Assembly (NCBI GenBank): GCA_001606155.1
Contig: LODT01000034.1
Span: forward strand, 287,665 to 351,664
DNA length: 64,000 nucleotides
Direction of reading: 5' to 3'
From: Tieghemostelium lacteum
Taxonomy: Eukaryota; Evosea; Eumycetozoa; Dictyosteliales; Raperosteliaceae
Shown here: positions 30,500 through 42,666 of the stretch, piece by piece
How the letters are laid out: each line of letters starts with the position of its first letter
How positions within the stretch are numbered: position 1 is the stretch's first letter
Notes under the pieces: generated by a model
What the model was told of the DNA's origin: nothing
Database searches by the model: none
What the model saw: only the letters and a program-made list of their open reading frames with translations
Program-made: the position numbers and the translations under genes

Positions 30500-31504
30500 A
30501 TGAATATTAAAGGTATTGAATTAACTATTCCTGTAGGAAATGGTGTAAATTTTGTAGCTAAAGCATATGGTCCCACAGATTCTAAACACAGAGTTATTGC
30601 ATTACATGGATGGTTAGATAATGCCAATTCATTTGATTTGATTGCACCTGTATTGGCAGAGGCTGGCATTAGAGTGATTTGTCTTGATTTCATTGGTCAT
30701 GGGTTATCTGTACATAAAGCACAGCGGACAAATCTATATTACACAGATTATATTACACAGGTATTAGATGTAGCTGAGGCATTGAGATGGAAGAAATTCA
30801 CATTGTTAGGTCACAGTATGGGTGCTGGTATCTCTGGTTTACTAGCATCTGTTATGCCACACATGGTAGAGAAGGTTATATGCCTGGATTTCATTGGTAT
30901 CCTAACGAAGGAATTTGCCACACAAAACAGAGAAATGATAACCAACAGAAAAAACCACCTCTATCAAAGTAAACAAGCTATTTTTGATAAATTTAAGACC
31001 AATAATCCATTCATTGCAGATGAAGCAGCTCACAGTTTACTTAATAGGGCTGTCGAGACTGTTATTGGACCTCATGGAGAGCAATTATATAAACTTCGTC
31101 ATGACCCAAGACTTATAGGACCAAGTATATTCACAATGAGAGAGACAGAGGTTATCAAAGTTCTCGAAGAGATTAAATGCCCTGTTTTATTGATTTGGGG
31201 AACTGTCTCTGCACAGCAATTTGCATTCAAAAGAGATTGGACTTCCACAATGGAGAACAGAATGAAATCAGTAAAGAATCTTAAATTCTTACATGTGGAT
31301 GGTTCCCATCATTTCCATATGGAAACTACATCATTTTGTCCTGATATCTTAGATTTTATATTCTCAGAAGCCTCTCTAATGAAATTCAATCCAGATTTAA
31401 ATTTAACATTCCCCACACCACAACCTGAAAACCACAATCAAATTGCAGAGACTGCAAACTCTGAGGACATTGAAAAAATTAAAACTTTAAAACCAAAATT
31501 GTAA
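30500..31504 (+). CDS. Alpha/beta hydrolase, serine-hydrolase-like
   Basis: A 334-residue alpha/beta-hydrolase. LHGWLDNANSF supplies the oxyanion HG motif, LLGHSMGAG the nucleophile elbow (Ser within GHSMG, near residue 112), and DGSHHFHME the catalytic His, with an acid expected near LLIWGTVSAQ. The HGWLDN and HSMGAG spellings match the SERHL (serine hydrolase-like) branch, also related to bacterial hydrolases of this type. It has no signal peptide or membrane segment, so it is probably cytosolic or peroxisomal; the C terminus TLKPKL is not a canonical PTS1. It is intronless, with gene fragments on both sides (29776 and 31662). The substrate is unknown. Confidence 0.88.
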   Translation: MNIKGIELTIPVGNGVNFVAKAYGPTDSKHRVIALHGWLDNANSFDLIAPVLAEAGIRVICLDFIGHGLSVHKAQRTNLYYTDYITQVLDVAEALRWKKFTLLGHSMGAGISGLLASVMPHMVEKVICLDFIGILTKEFATQNREMITNRKNHLYQSKQAIFDKFKTNNPFIADEAAHSLLNRAVETVIGPHGEQLYKLRHDPRLIGPSIFTMRETEVIKVLEEIKCPVLLIWGTVSAQQFAFKRDWTSTMENRMKSVKNLKFLHVDGSHHFHMETTSFCPDILDFIFSEASLMKFNPDLNLTFPTPQPENHNQIAETANSEDIEKIKTLKPKL

Positions 31505-31661
31505 CTTCTATATCTATAAATCTAGATATTTTCTAAATTTTAAAATTTGAAAATATCTAATTATTGATATTTTTTGTTATAAATTAAATATATTTATTTA
31601 ACGAATTACTGATTAAGGATAATCTATAATAAAAGATTAAACTCTTTGTTGTTTGTATTAA

Positions 31662-31955
31662 TTAATTCCTCCATATTTTAACTAATCTATCTTTACTTCC
31701 AGAAACTGGTGACCAATCTACTGTGTAAACTTCATCTGCATGTCCTGGTAATTCATTTGCCATTTTTTTCAGTTTTGGCATTCGAAATCTTGAGATCACC
31801 ATCTTTGCTACCTGATACCAGATATCTACTATCAAAAGACCAACAAACTTGATAAACTGAACCAAAATGCTCTGATATTACCTAGTTTAAATTTAATTTA
31901 ATTTGGTAACCACTTGCTGAATCCCATAGTTTTGTGGATTTAAAAAAAGAAGCAC
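31662..31955 (-). pseudogene. Truncated Notchless-type WD40 gene copy
   Basis: The C-terminal WD repeats of a Notchless (NLE1/Rsa4) homolog, a 60S ribosome-assembly factor. Going along the minus strand: ASFFKSTKLWDSASG, then HFGSVYQVCW with DSRYLVSGSKDGDLKI, then NELPGHADEVYTVDWSP and SGSKDRLVKIWRN before the stop. LPGHADEV and KDRLVKIW are hallmarks of the Notchless C terminus. The reading frame changes at an A run near 31770, a short segment expected after DWSP is missing, and everything upstream of about 31955 is absent. I infer a non-functional 3' copy; a full gene should exist elsewhere in the genome, as it is essential in other eukaryotes. Confidence 0.75.
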
Positions 31956-32134
31956 TTTAACTTCTTGGTATCTCTTTTGAAAATTTTATTTGAAAAAGGA
32001 TTTTGTGTTTTTGGCTTTGTTTTTTTTTCGACCACTGTTAATCATTTTATTGTACCTCTATTTATATATTTTGTTGTTGTAATCTTATCCTATAGTTTTA
32101 GAGAAAATAATCTCTAGAATACCTATATATAAAA

Positions 32135-34016
32135 ATGTCTAGAATACCAGAAACTCTAGTGAAGGATTCTTCATTACCATCTACACCAATTGGATTCTAT
32201 GAAAGAATGAAAAAACAAAGATCAATGGTTTCAATGACTGAGTTCCCTCCAGAAGCACCACCAACTTCTATGGTTCAGAAAGCAATCAATGAAACCAATA
32301 ACAATCTAGACACATCAAAACTCTTAAATAGCAGTGACATTAAATATCAACAGACTCCAATATACCAATCTTCATCATCTTCACCTCAATTATCAACTCT
32401 ATTAGACAATAATAATAATAACAATAGTAAAGATGATGAAGAAATTGTATTATACAGGCCAAATAAAGATGTAAATAGATTGACTGCTAAAAGAAGGGCA
32501 TGGGATGACTATGCCTTTCTATTCAATAGAGAAGAGGTAAGAGCTTGGTTAGAAATGTGTTTTGATCAATCTTTTGATACTGAAGATCTATTTGAAGATT
32601 TAATGGATGGTGTAGGTACCATAATGTATTGAATATAGATGTTTATATACTAATTCAGAGTTTATTTGGAATATTTAGATATGGTTATGTAAATTAGTTA
32701 ATTTGATTAAACCAGGTATTGTAAAAAAGATACATAGAAAGAATTCACAGTCCTATTTGAAATTGGAGAATATAAATTTCTTTTTATGTGCTTGTATGGA
32801 ATTGGGTGTTCAACCTGAATGTTTATTCTTACCAACTGATCTATATGAGAAAAAGAATTTAAAAAAGGTTATCTATTGTTTATTGGCTTTGTCATTGGAA
32901 GGTGGTAAAAGAGGTTTTAAACATCAATTAAATATCACTAGATTTAAAAATGAAAGTAAATCATCTTCTACTTCATCTTCTTCATCTTCATCTTCATCTT
33001 CAATTTCAGCCAATGTTGGTTCAATATTCTCACAATCTAAAGGAACAACGGCATCAACATCATCTACATCACTAGACAGTACTAAAACCCAACCTCCAAC
33101 AGAAGATATACCATTACCACCAACCCTGGTAATGAAAAAGAGAAAAAAGAGAGTTAAAAAAATAGTATCATCAGTCTCTGAATCCAATTTAAATTCACAT
33201 AGGGATTCTTCATCTTCTCCTCAAACATCCACCATAACTCAACCAGAATTAGAAACACCAGTGTCTACACACCATAATATAACACAATCTGAATCCAATG
33301 TCAATAACAAGAATATTTTTAGTAGTAATTTGGTAATAGATCAACAATCAGTAGATACTGAACTTAAACAGACAACAATATCTAATGACAACTCAACAGT
33401 TGAATTAACACATGTAAATACACCTTCATTACAAAATAATGAAAATATCATTTCAACTATTGATTTTCAAAAGGAAGCTTCCTCAACTACAGTATCAACT
33501 ACAACTAATACTACAGAGGAATTAGTAAAAGAAACTACTACCACTTCTACATCTGAAGACTCAAAAGACTCTAAAGAGAATAATATAAATAACAGTGCAG
33601 ATGATTCTAGTGATGATAAAGTAGTATCAGTTTCAAATTTTATAAAATCCAATAGAGATCAACAAACAACAACACAAGAGGGAAACAGAAATAACAGTAA
33701 TAGAAGATCTGGTATATTTTTATCTTCACAAAGAGGTAGTGGTAGTTATACACCACAACAAATTAACGAATTATCAAAACAATTAAATAGTAGTACTGAA
33801 TCATTAACTAGTGATAATACTGTTTCTGATGCTGAATTATTAAATAATGATAAATCTAAAAAGAGACATGGTGTATCTATTTCTTCTCAAAGATTATCAT
33901 TTAATTCTCAACAATTGAATGAATTATTATTACAAGAATCTCAAAATTACAATAATGAGTTAAAGAATTCAAATAACAACATAAATTATGATGAAAATAA
34001 TAATAATACAAATGAA

Positions 34017-34087
<71 letters not shown>

Positions 34088-37000
34088 TCATCATCAACAA
34101 GATCAACCAAAGAGAAGATCAGGTATATTCTTGTCATCACAGAGAGAAAATAGTTTACAAGAAAACTCACCAATTGAGGTAAATCAAAATGTTGGTGGTG
34201 TATTTTCAACTAATCAAACAACATCAATACCCACTACTAGTAATGTTGATAATAATAATAACAATAAGAGAAGATCTGGTATTTTCTTATCATCCCAAAG
34301 AGGTACCTTCTCATCAAAACAATTTAAGGAATTATTGGAAAATTCAAATTCAGACCAGGAATCACCTGTTAATGAATTAAATAACACTAGTAATAATAAT
34401 ATTAATAATAATAATAGTAGTGAACCAATATCACTTTCATCATCATTGCCAATGTCAATGAATAATAATATTGATACAATGAAAAAGAGATCAGCTTCTA
34501 GTTCTGGTATATTTTTATCATCACAAAGAGGTACATTATCCTCTCAACAATTTAAAGATTTAATTTCAGATAATAACTCTACTACTACTAGTAACAATAC
34601 TTCTGATATAATTACAACTACAACTACAACTGATACAAATACAACTACAACCAATAGTGTATCTGAATTGAAAACTGATACATTACAAGATTCTATCACA
34701 CAAATTAACTCAGTTAAGGCAAATGACTATAATAACCAATCACAAAAAGGTACATTTACAGCACAACAGTTAAAAGAATTGATGCAATCTAATAGTGGCA
34801 ACAACACCTCCTCCACTTCTGATATAAACGATGAAAGTCAATCGACTACTACAACTACATCTTCTCAAGATAATACATCCACGTTTATTAAATCAATGAA
34901 TAATAGATTATCACAAAGAGAAACATTTACATCTCAACAATTTAAACAATTAATTTTGGAAAATAGTAATAGCAGTGATGTAAAACCATCTGACAATATA
35001 AATAATACAAATTCAGATTTAACTACATTAAATGGTGATAATAATATTGATAATAATAACACACATAATGGTATTAGAGCTGGTATGTTTGTGTCAACAC
35101 AAAGAGGTACCTATAGTGCACAGGAACTAAACAAATTAATATCACAACAAATGAATGGTGAAGCACAATCAACATCTAGTAGTACTACATCACAAACATC
35201 AGCTGGAGTAACACCAACTAGCTCTAATTTGAATATAAGTTCTGAAAAGAAATATGTGTCTGAAACTAGTAGCGAAGATGGTGATGATAATGAAGATGGT
35301 AGTAGCGAATATGAATCTGATGAATATGAAACTGACTCTGAAGATGAAGATGATACTGAAGATTTAGAGAGAATTGAAAACACAGAGAGATCATTAAGTG
35401 ATATCATGAACTTTATGAATACCGTAACTAATGAAGAGACTGACACTGATTTGATTGTAGAGGATGAAACTGATTTATTATTAAAGAATTTAGAAGTAGA
35501 AGATATAGATCTAGATGAAGCATCAGCTAATGTAAATTCGAAATCACCTTCTGTAACCACTAGTGACACAACTGAATCAGATGTAACAACTACCAAAAAT
35601 GATGCAATTGATCAACTAAAAAATCTAATCATAAGTGATCTAGATTCAAACTCATCTGCTGATTACTCCATTAACACCAATCAATCTGAGCAAGATTCAA
35701 ATGTATCTTCTTCATCTTCAGTACATGATGATTCATCTCTAGTGGTTGTAGTAACAAACAATGATTCAAAATCAATTTTAGAACAAGAACTATTAAAAAA
35801 TAGTACTGATTCTATTTCTAATGAACTCATAGTTGATTCTGAATCCAGTAAAACTATTCATAATGAATCTATTCAACTACCACAAACAGTAGATATAAAT
35901 AGAGATGAAACTAAAGATAGTAGTACCAAAGACGATACTATTTTAAATAGTGATCATTCAGCTGTATCAGTTATAGTTGATATTAATAATGAGAAACAAA
36001 GTTCAATTACTAGTGATACTAATGAAATTAGTAATTATAAGAGTAATAATGGTGAAAATAGTAATGTAATTGAAGAAGTCAAAATAATAGAAACAGTTCA
36101 TCACATTGAAAAAACAATTACAACTATAATAGAAAAACAAATTATCATTGAAACTGTTATTGATAATTCTCAAAATGCTGAAATTGAAGATAATCTAAAT
36201 TGTGACCAAGGTAGTACAACAACAAATAGACAAAAAGAATCATTACTAAAATCACCATTACAAAAAGCAATATTACCTGATACTAGAGAATTTAATAAAT
36301 CACCAACTAGTACCTATCCAACTAGTACTTCACCTACTAGTACCTCACCACCAAGTCAACAAAAATCACAGTTGAGACAACCTACACAAGTCAATGTACA
36401 GAACAAAACCTATATAAATAATACTATTCTACCTACTATATCTGCTATTAGTGGTAATGATGTAAAGAGTAGTGTAAATAGCCCATCTAAATTAAAACCA
36501 AAGTTACAATCTAATACTCAGCTATCCAGTGAACAGTTGTATAGTAATCATAAAAACTCAAATTATCCAAAAGTAATTGAAGATGATGAGTCTTTTAATG
36601 CTGATCAATATGATGTTGATATTGATTTAGAAAATGTTAGTAATGTAAAATCATTGCCAACAGTGGAACAACAAGAATCAGTAGTTGTTGAACAAGTTGA
36701 AGAAAAACAAAAAATTCAAATTGAAAAGAAAGATTATTCCTATCACCGATCATTCCATATGGTTTATAATCATCCAACTTATAAATCCAATAGTTCTGAT
36801 TTGACAGATAAGGTATTTGGTGAATTTATAAATAACACAATGAAGAAAGTCTTACCACCATCTATACTGTTACCAAAGAATATTGAACGTATCTCTGCAA
36901 ACAAATATAAATGGGGTGATACTATAGTCAATATGCGTTGTGTAAATAATATGATTGTAGTTAGAGTTGGTGGTGGTTGGATGACACTAAAGGATTTCTT

Positions 37001-37697
37001 AGTGAGATACAATTCTGTCATTCAAGCCAGTGAAATGGAAAAACTATCTCCTGACCAAATACAAAATCAACAACAACAGCAACAAACACAAAAAGATGAA
37101 ATGAAAAAATTACAAATTCAAAAATCCTATACAACTAAAGGTGGAGAAATTAAGACATCTCAATCTTTATCTCCTGTAAAGGGTAATGTAATTAAAGCAA
37201 CTAAAAATATGACTTCACCATCTACCTCCAACACTACTAGCAATAGTAATAATACTAGTCAATTGAGATCTGGTACACCAGCACCTTATTCAAATTTAAG
37301 ATCAGGTACACCATCACCTTACTCAGGACGTGATAGTGAAAACAGTGAGGAAAATAGTGATGATATTCAATTTAAAATGGGAGTTCACAGAACCAATGTT
37401 ACTAGTGGTACATTGAGAAATGTAAATTCTAGAATTCAAGCACCATCTAGTAGATCAGCTCCAACAACACCTACTAAATCACTAAATCAATCACCATATT
37501 TATCCACTTCAAATTCCACTCCAAATTCTCCATCATCAAGAATTATTCCACCAAAGAAAATTACTACACCACTTACATCATCTCCATTGAAAACATCTAC
37601 AACAACTTCTTCAGGTACTCAATCAAATCTAAAGAAACCATTGTTGTCGACAACATCCACCAGTATTAAAACACCAACAACTAGTACTAGAAAATAA
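32135..37697 (+). CDS. CH-GAR (Gas2-like) cytoskeletal protein with internal repeats
   Basis: Large protein of about 1831 residues. Exons are 32135-32611 and 32679-37697; the 67-bp intron lies inside the CH domain, and the join gives DGIWLCKLVNLIKPG. An actin-binding calponin-homology domain spans about residues 121-235, and a microtubule-binding GAR (Gas2) domain about 1511-1608, ending VRVGGGWMTLKDFLVRY. The combination is that of Gas2/GAS2L and spectraplakins, which link actin to microtubules. Between them are about 1280 mostly disordered Ser/Thr/Asn/Gln residues with acidic patches and eight copies of an SSQRG-type repeat (about 500-980). The N terminus MSRIPE contains an SxIP-like sequence of the kind bound by EB1. 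A Pro/Ser/Thr basic tail follows the GAR domain. Confidence 0.88.
33703..35140 (+). repeat. Eight-copy protein repeat in the CH-GAR linker
   Basis: Diverged copies of a unit built as basic residues, SGIFLSSQRGT, short gap, QQ(F/L)KEL. Copies start near 33703, 33868, 34110, 34267, 34486, 34735, 34900 and 35074. The clearest are RRSGIFLSSQRG (33703, 34267) and AGMFVSTQRGTYSAQEL (35074). The spacers are low-complexity and not conserved, so the unit itself is under selection. I know of no named domain with this motif. Confidence 0.75.
34022..34086 (+). repeat. CAA microsatellite coding poly-Gln
   Basis: About 22 nearly uninterrupted CAA codons inside the CH-GAR gene. The opposite strand and other frames read as poly-Val or poly-Asn, which explains long spurious open frames here. 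Length variation between strains is likely. Confidence 0.9.
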
Positions 37698-38849
37698 ATT
37701 CATTTGGCGTTAAAGTAAATTAATATTAGTGTGCTAACAAATTCCATTTCCTTAGAATCCTACTAGCACCATTCATTTTTACAAAACATTTTTTTCAATT
37801 GAAAAATCATCTGAATTTTGTTTGATGGGTTTGGATTTTGTTGATTTAAACGACTTTTTATTATAATATTTTTTTGATATCTCCAAGAGTCTCATATGTC
37901 ACAAACAAAAATATAAAATCTCTTCTTTAATTTTGGGACAATGTGATATTAAGAAATCGTGGACAATGTCCCCTTATATTTTAATAATTAAAATTTATCA
38001 TGAAACTTTTCTAAAATAAAGAGACAGATGAATTTGCAAATAAGACTATATAAACAAATAATAATATTTTATTTAAAATAATAAAACAATAAAAACAAAT
38101 AATATATTTTTTAAAAAAAATTAACTAAAAATTTAATTGATTTTATTAATCAAATTTTACTTTGAGTTATCGAATTTCTCAATGGCAACATTTGAGAAAT
38201 TTTTAAAGGATTCCAAATTGGAATCTATGTATATATATATTGTTGTTTAGAGTTGGTGAGTTGAGATTGAAAAACCAAATGAAAAAAGGTGATTTGTAAA
38301 AACTTTTGGATTCCTATAAAGAAATTAAAAAAGTGATGATAGATTGTTGTATAAAGGAGAGGAATGATTTAAATATTTCCTAGATTTTTTTGATGAAAAA
38401 GTAGGAGAATATTTTGATTATATATATGGGGAGGGGGAGCGATTGTGTATATATGGTGAAGGAAAAAAAAAATTATATATGAATTATATGATGAATTGGA
38501 AAAAACAAAACAAATTGAATTCTATTTTGTCAATTTCGATTTGAGGAATTCGAATCATTTGAGATTGAAATCTACAAACTATGAGAATTGACTAGAATTT
38601 GAATTTGGTTGTAGTTTAAATTGGAGGTGGAGGGATATTAACTAATTGGTACTACTACACTATTAACAATTTTATAAATTATTATAAAAAGGGTAAAAGT
38701 AATTTGTACAACAGTGAATACTGATTGTGTTGTTGGGTATCGAAATATCGAAGTTGGGGGAGTGTGTGAATGATGAATTGATTATATATGATGACTATTA
38801 TTATATTATTATTATATTATTATTATATTATTATATTAATGGTGATGGT
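37698..38849. other. Large AT-rich spacer, convergent gene ends
   Basis: About 1.15 kb between the convergent ends of the CH-GAR and cyclin-like genes. It contains A/T homopolymers, a TATATA run near 38230, a G-rich patch near 38430-38440 and an ATT/TTA trinucleotide run at about 38797-38840. No coding stretch, RNA gene or repeat with a second copy is seen. Confidence 0.55.
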
Positions 38850-39891
38850 TTAACACATGGGAGAAACCATTTGAGTAATAACCATTGCATCAGAGTAGTT
38901 AGATTGTGAGTTTTGGTATTGTTGTTGGTGATGGTGTTGCAATTGTTGTTGTTCTTCAATAAATTTTTGTTGTTGAATTTTAATTTGGAGTTGGTAGATT
39001 TGGTGTAATTGTTGTTCATATTGAATGAGTTCAATTGGTTTCTGGAGGAATTGTGGAGCATTTTCAAATGGTTGTTTGAAGAGAGTGAAAAATTCATTTT
39101 GATGATCATACAATTCCAATAGATAGTTACTGACATGTGTGTTGGTTAGAAATAGGTTGTAGTCTACACCAGTTAGGAATCTTCTTTCCATAAGGTTCAT
39201 ATCTTTCAAAGAGAAATTAAAAATATCAGCAATAATGGCATTATTGACCTGAGTTGATTCTGACCAGAATTTTAGAGATACAACAGAACTGTACGAAATC
39301 AAAAAAATTTAGAGATTAGATATTTTGTTCTTTCTTTTAATTCATTTGATTTTTTTTTTTTTATAATTCAGAGTGAAAATTTTTACAAAACAAATAAATC
39401 ACAAAGTCATCTGATAAAATAAAATATCTTGATGATGATTTATGCAACAATAAAAATTTTTAAAAAATATGAAAAAATAATAAACATGAGGGAATATGAA
39501 ATGAGGGTTAGAATATTTACCTTGTCAATAATAAATTGAATAGTTGGTTGTGTTTGATTCCACTTCTTGCGACAAATCTATCGGCGTATATAATGACTGG
39601 CAACAGTAGGTTGGAAGAACATTTCATCATATCTAAAATAGCCAAAACTATATCAAAAATTTCATCAATGGCAACTAGTACTTCTCTTCTAAAGGCAGTG
39701 TGTTTATAAGCTGGATCATGTTGAATTAACCAACTGTATATTTTATAAGAAGCAACTATTCTTTCTTGTACCAATGGTTTTTGTACAAGTGATCTATTGT
39801 GTAATAATTTTCTAAACATTCTTTGGTAAGCATGACTTCTTTGTTGGTGTTGGTGTTGTTGTTGTTGTTGATATAATTGTTGTTGGTCCAT
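38850..39891 (-). CDS. Cyclin-like protein, Pho80/PCL type
   Basis: About 269 residues in two exons, 39521-39891 and 38850-39288 (232-bp intron, long for this genome; the phase is restored). After a Gln-rich start comes a cyclin box: an N-terminal helix IDEIFDIVLAILDMM, then LLLPVIIYADRFVARSGI, NQLFNLLLTSSVVSLKFWSE, a FNFSLKDMNLMERRFL stretch and VDYNLFL. This order matches Pho80-like cyclins, where the last motifs read ...N.LE..FL..LDF.L. A Gln/His-rich tail follows. A partner CDK of the Pho85/CDK5 kind is expected from the family. A CNPPD1-type cyclin-fold protein is an alternative. Confidence 0.72.
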
Positions 39892-41364
39892 TATTTTGTC
39901 TTAAATTTAATATTAATATTATTATTATTTATGAGTGTGGGAGAGAAGGAAGATATTTTAAAAATGTAAATGAAAAAGGGAAAATGGTGAATTAAAAATT
40001 CGATTCGATATTTTTCAGTATATCAACTGTGAGTCCAAGATACAAATATATTTGTATATTTAAAAAAAAATGAATAGAAATAAAAATAATTATTAAATAA
40101 TAATAATAATTAAAGTTTTGATATTTTGATAAATAGAAACAAAAAAAAAAAAATGAATGCTTTTAAGCAAATGAATATCTGACAATCAAAAAATTGGCCC
40201 TTATCCCTATTAATAACGAAAATTTTACTTTTGATGGTGCAATGATATTTTTTTTTTTTAATCAAGATGGGCCGTTGAAAAAAAATGAATGAAAAATGTA
40301 GGATATTGGGGCATGCAATGACGAAAATTTGAAGGATTTTAAAAATAGTGATAGTTAATATACTGAAAACGAGAGATTCAACGAGTTAAATTTTCCCAGC
40401 ACATCATATAAAAATTAACAAAATGGTTGGGTAGTTGCAAAAAAAAAACTTTATATGCGATATAATTATTTCGGGACCGATCATAACGATACAAATATAT
40501 ATTTAAGATTCCTACTAAAGGTCCAACCACATTACAATAAATTAGATTGTGGGTAGAATAAATAGGAGGTTTCCGGAACCAAATTTTAAAATATGGGTGT
40601 GAAATAAATATATTATATTTATAGTGGATGTAGGTTTTGGATGTTGGACCTTGTTTTTGTGAGAGATAAATAAAATGGGTGTTTAATGATTTTCCTTTAT
40701 ACTTTACAATAATATAATTGATAATTTGATATTTTGTTAGGATAGTTATTTAAAATATCTATTTTGATTTATCTTTATAGAGGGTTGATGTTGTGAAGTA
40801 ATTTTAATGTTGTGTTGTTTAATGTACAAAAAGGGTTGGTAATGGAATTGTGAATTCGATTTAATTATTTAAATATACAAAGTGAAATGAAATTACTATT
40901 TTTTTTTTTAGTTTTATATTTATTTTTAATTTCTTCACCCAGATTGATCAGTTAAATCATATCATTGTGTTACCAATGGAAGGGGGAGAGAGATCTTGGA
41001 ATTTCATCTAATATTAGTATGTTAAATATGAAAAAAAAAAAAGACATGTTCGTTGCTTTTTTTAATAATTAATGTCGTTTCATCGTCATTGGATTCTAAA
41101 AATTGCAGCACATTAGATCTTTGTTTTTTTATTTCGAACTCAAAATATCTTGCAAATTTAGATTAAATTTTAATTAAAGATATTTTTTTTTTAAAGATTT
41201 TGCAATGGTTCCCACTCACAAATAGGGGCAAGTTGACAAAATTTTGTTTTTTTGCAAATTAATTTTTTTCATTAAATTTTTTAATTTAAAATATTTTCAG
41301 GTAGGTGGTTGTTTAATGCCAGATATTGGGGGGTGTACTAGAAGTTGGTTGTTTAGTCTCTCAA
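39892..41364. other. Large AT-rich spacer with one inverted repeat
   Basis: About 1.5 kb. It should contain the cyclin-like promoter on its left. A 10-bp perfect inverted repeat, AAGGTCCAAC at 40518-40527 and GTTGGACCTT at 40643-40652, encloses 115 bp; nothing in between resembles a transposon or RNA gene. The right end (41298-41364) stays open on the minus strand in a second frame, reading ...PISGIKQPPT then TGA, which may be real 3' coding or chance. Confidence 0.45.
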
Positions 41365-42488
41365 TCACATTTGATTCTGAGATATCAATATTGATGAAAC
41401 TACTATTACTCCAACCAGACCAATTAAAAATATCCACACTAATGACAACACGTTATTCTGGAATTGTGGTGTTTTGTTAGTGGTACTAGCAACACGCTGT
41501 GCCTGTTTAATGGTGTGGTTGTTTAATTGTTCCTTTCTCTTTTGATTAATTATTGTTATTAAATTATTAGAATATCATTACCGGTTTATGTTACACTCAA
41601 AGTGCAAAAAGTGTGTATATAGTGATGATGTTTTTTATAATTAAATGGTGATATCAGGACACGTTATAGTGATATTTTAAATTTATGACGTCCTTCATAC
41701 AGGGGTGAATGTGAAAATAGAGTAGGATAAGGTTGTTGGGGGAGAGGTGAGGGTTTGTGTGTGATTGTAAAAACTGTTAAGGATTGTTAAAATAAAATCT
41801 TACTCTTTCAAATTGACGTTTGAGTTCACTCAAATCTCTCAATACTTTATCACATGTAAATAAATCATAGTTCAATTGTGTGTGGTTGTTATACACTTTT
41901 CTAACCTATACATAGTAATATTTGTGGTCATGGTAAGTGACTTGTGTAGGGGTGGAATTGAATTTTTTTTTTTTTTAATCTGTGGTTAGTAGTGGGTGTG
42001 TTGTTGAATAAAAAAATCAGTAGATCAACAGACACCCACCTGTTTTAACAGATTAAACAGCAACTATATATTTTAGGAAGTGCTCTGTTGAGGTTTTTTT
42101 TATACTACTGTTTTCACTTACTTTTTGATAGTAGATTGGAATATTTAACATTCTGTGGCAAACAGATTCCAGAATGTGATCAAATTCAAATTTCATATTG
42201 TCATATCTTGTGATTTCATCGTCATTTAATAATAAAATTGGTAGAGATCTTTCAAATAAATGTAGTGACTATTAGCAATACAATAGAAATAAATTTCTAT
42301 TAGTTAATAAACTCTATATCTCTCATAACCAACTCTAAAGTATCTATGTAAATATATACAGTTGTAAACTCTTCAAAAAGATTATCTAACAGCGGGTATT
42401 TGGAGACATTATCCTTTATGTATTGGTTTAAACTATTAACTGTGTCAATGGAAGAATGTATAAATTCTTCAGTTTGCATTTTATCCAT
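41365..42488 (-). CDS. Small multi-exon gene, possible tail-anchored coiled-coil protein
   Basis: A spliced gene inferred from exons too short to stand out alone. The first exon starts MDKMQTEEFIHSS at 42488; its donor is uncertain (about 42325-42362). Exon 2 ends at about 42122 (FERSLPILLLNDDE...NIPIYYQK, donor GTAAGT). Exon 3 is about 41807-41914 (VRKVYNNHTQLNYDL...LSELKRQFER, donor GTAAGA). The last exon, about 41365-41500, begins AQRVASTTNK. Exons 2-4 are all in phase 0. The last exon ends in a hydrophobic stretch IFLIGLVGVIVVSSILI just before TGA, suggesting a tail anchor. A second open frame in that exon is an alternative ending. No family is recognised. It is divergent from SMC6 over 180 bp. 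Confidence 0.45.
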
Positions 42489-42666
42489 TATTCAGAATAA
42501 TCACATGTAATTTTAAGTGCGCGATATGAATGTTTAAAATTTTTATTTCCCGCTTTTTGTTATCAAATTCAAAAATTTTTTTTCCCGTTTTGTTTTACTA
42601 GTTTAGTGCGAATCAGTTGGATGGAAATTACATATACAGTGGGGAAATCCGTTACAGTGTAAAGCG

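Noticed and set aside
33901-34209. Long minus-strand and second-frame open frames across the CAA tract (poly-Val, poly-Asn)
   Set aside because: Shadow frames of a trinucleotide repeat inside the CH-GAR gene.
27862-40212. Shared CCCTTATCCCTA at about 27862 and 40200
   Set aside because: Only two 12-base occurrences, without wider similarity; could be chance or a common promoter word.
40518-40652. 10-bp inverted repeat enclosing 115 bp, considered as a miniature transposon
   Set aside because: The arms are short, no target-site duplication is seen, and there is no second copy in the window.
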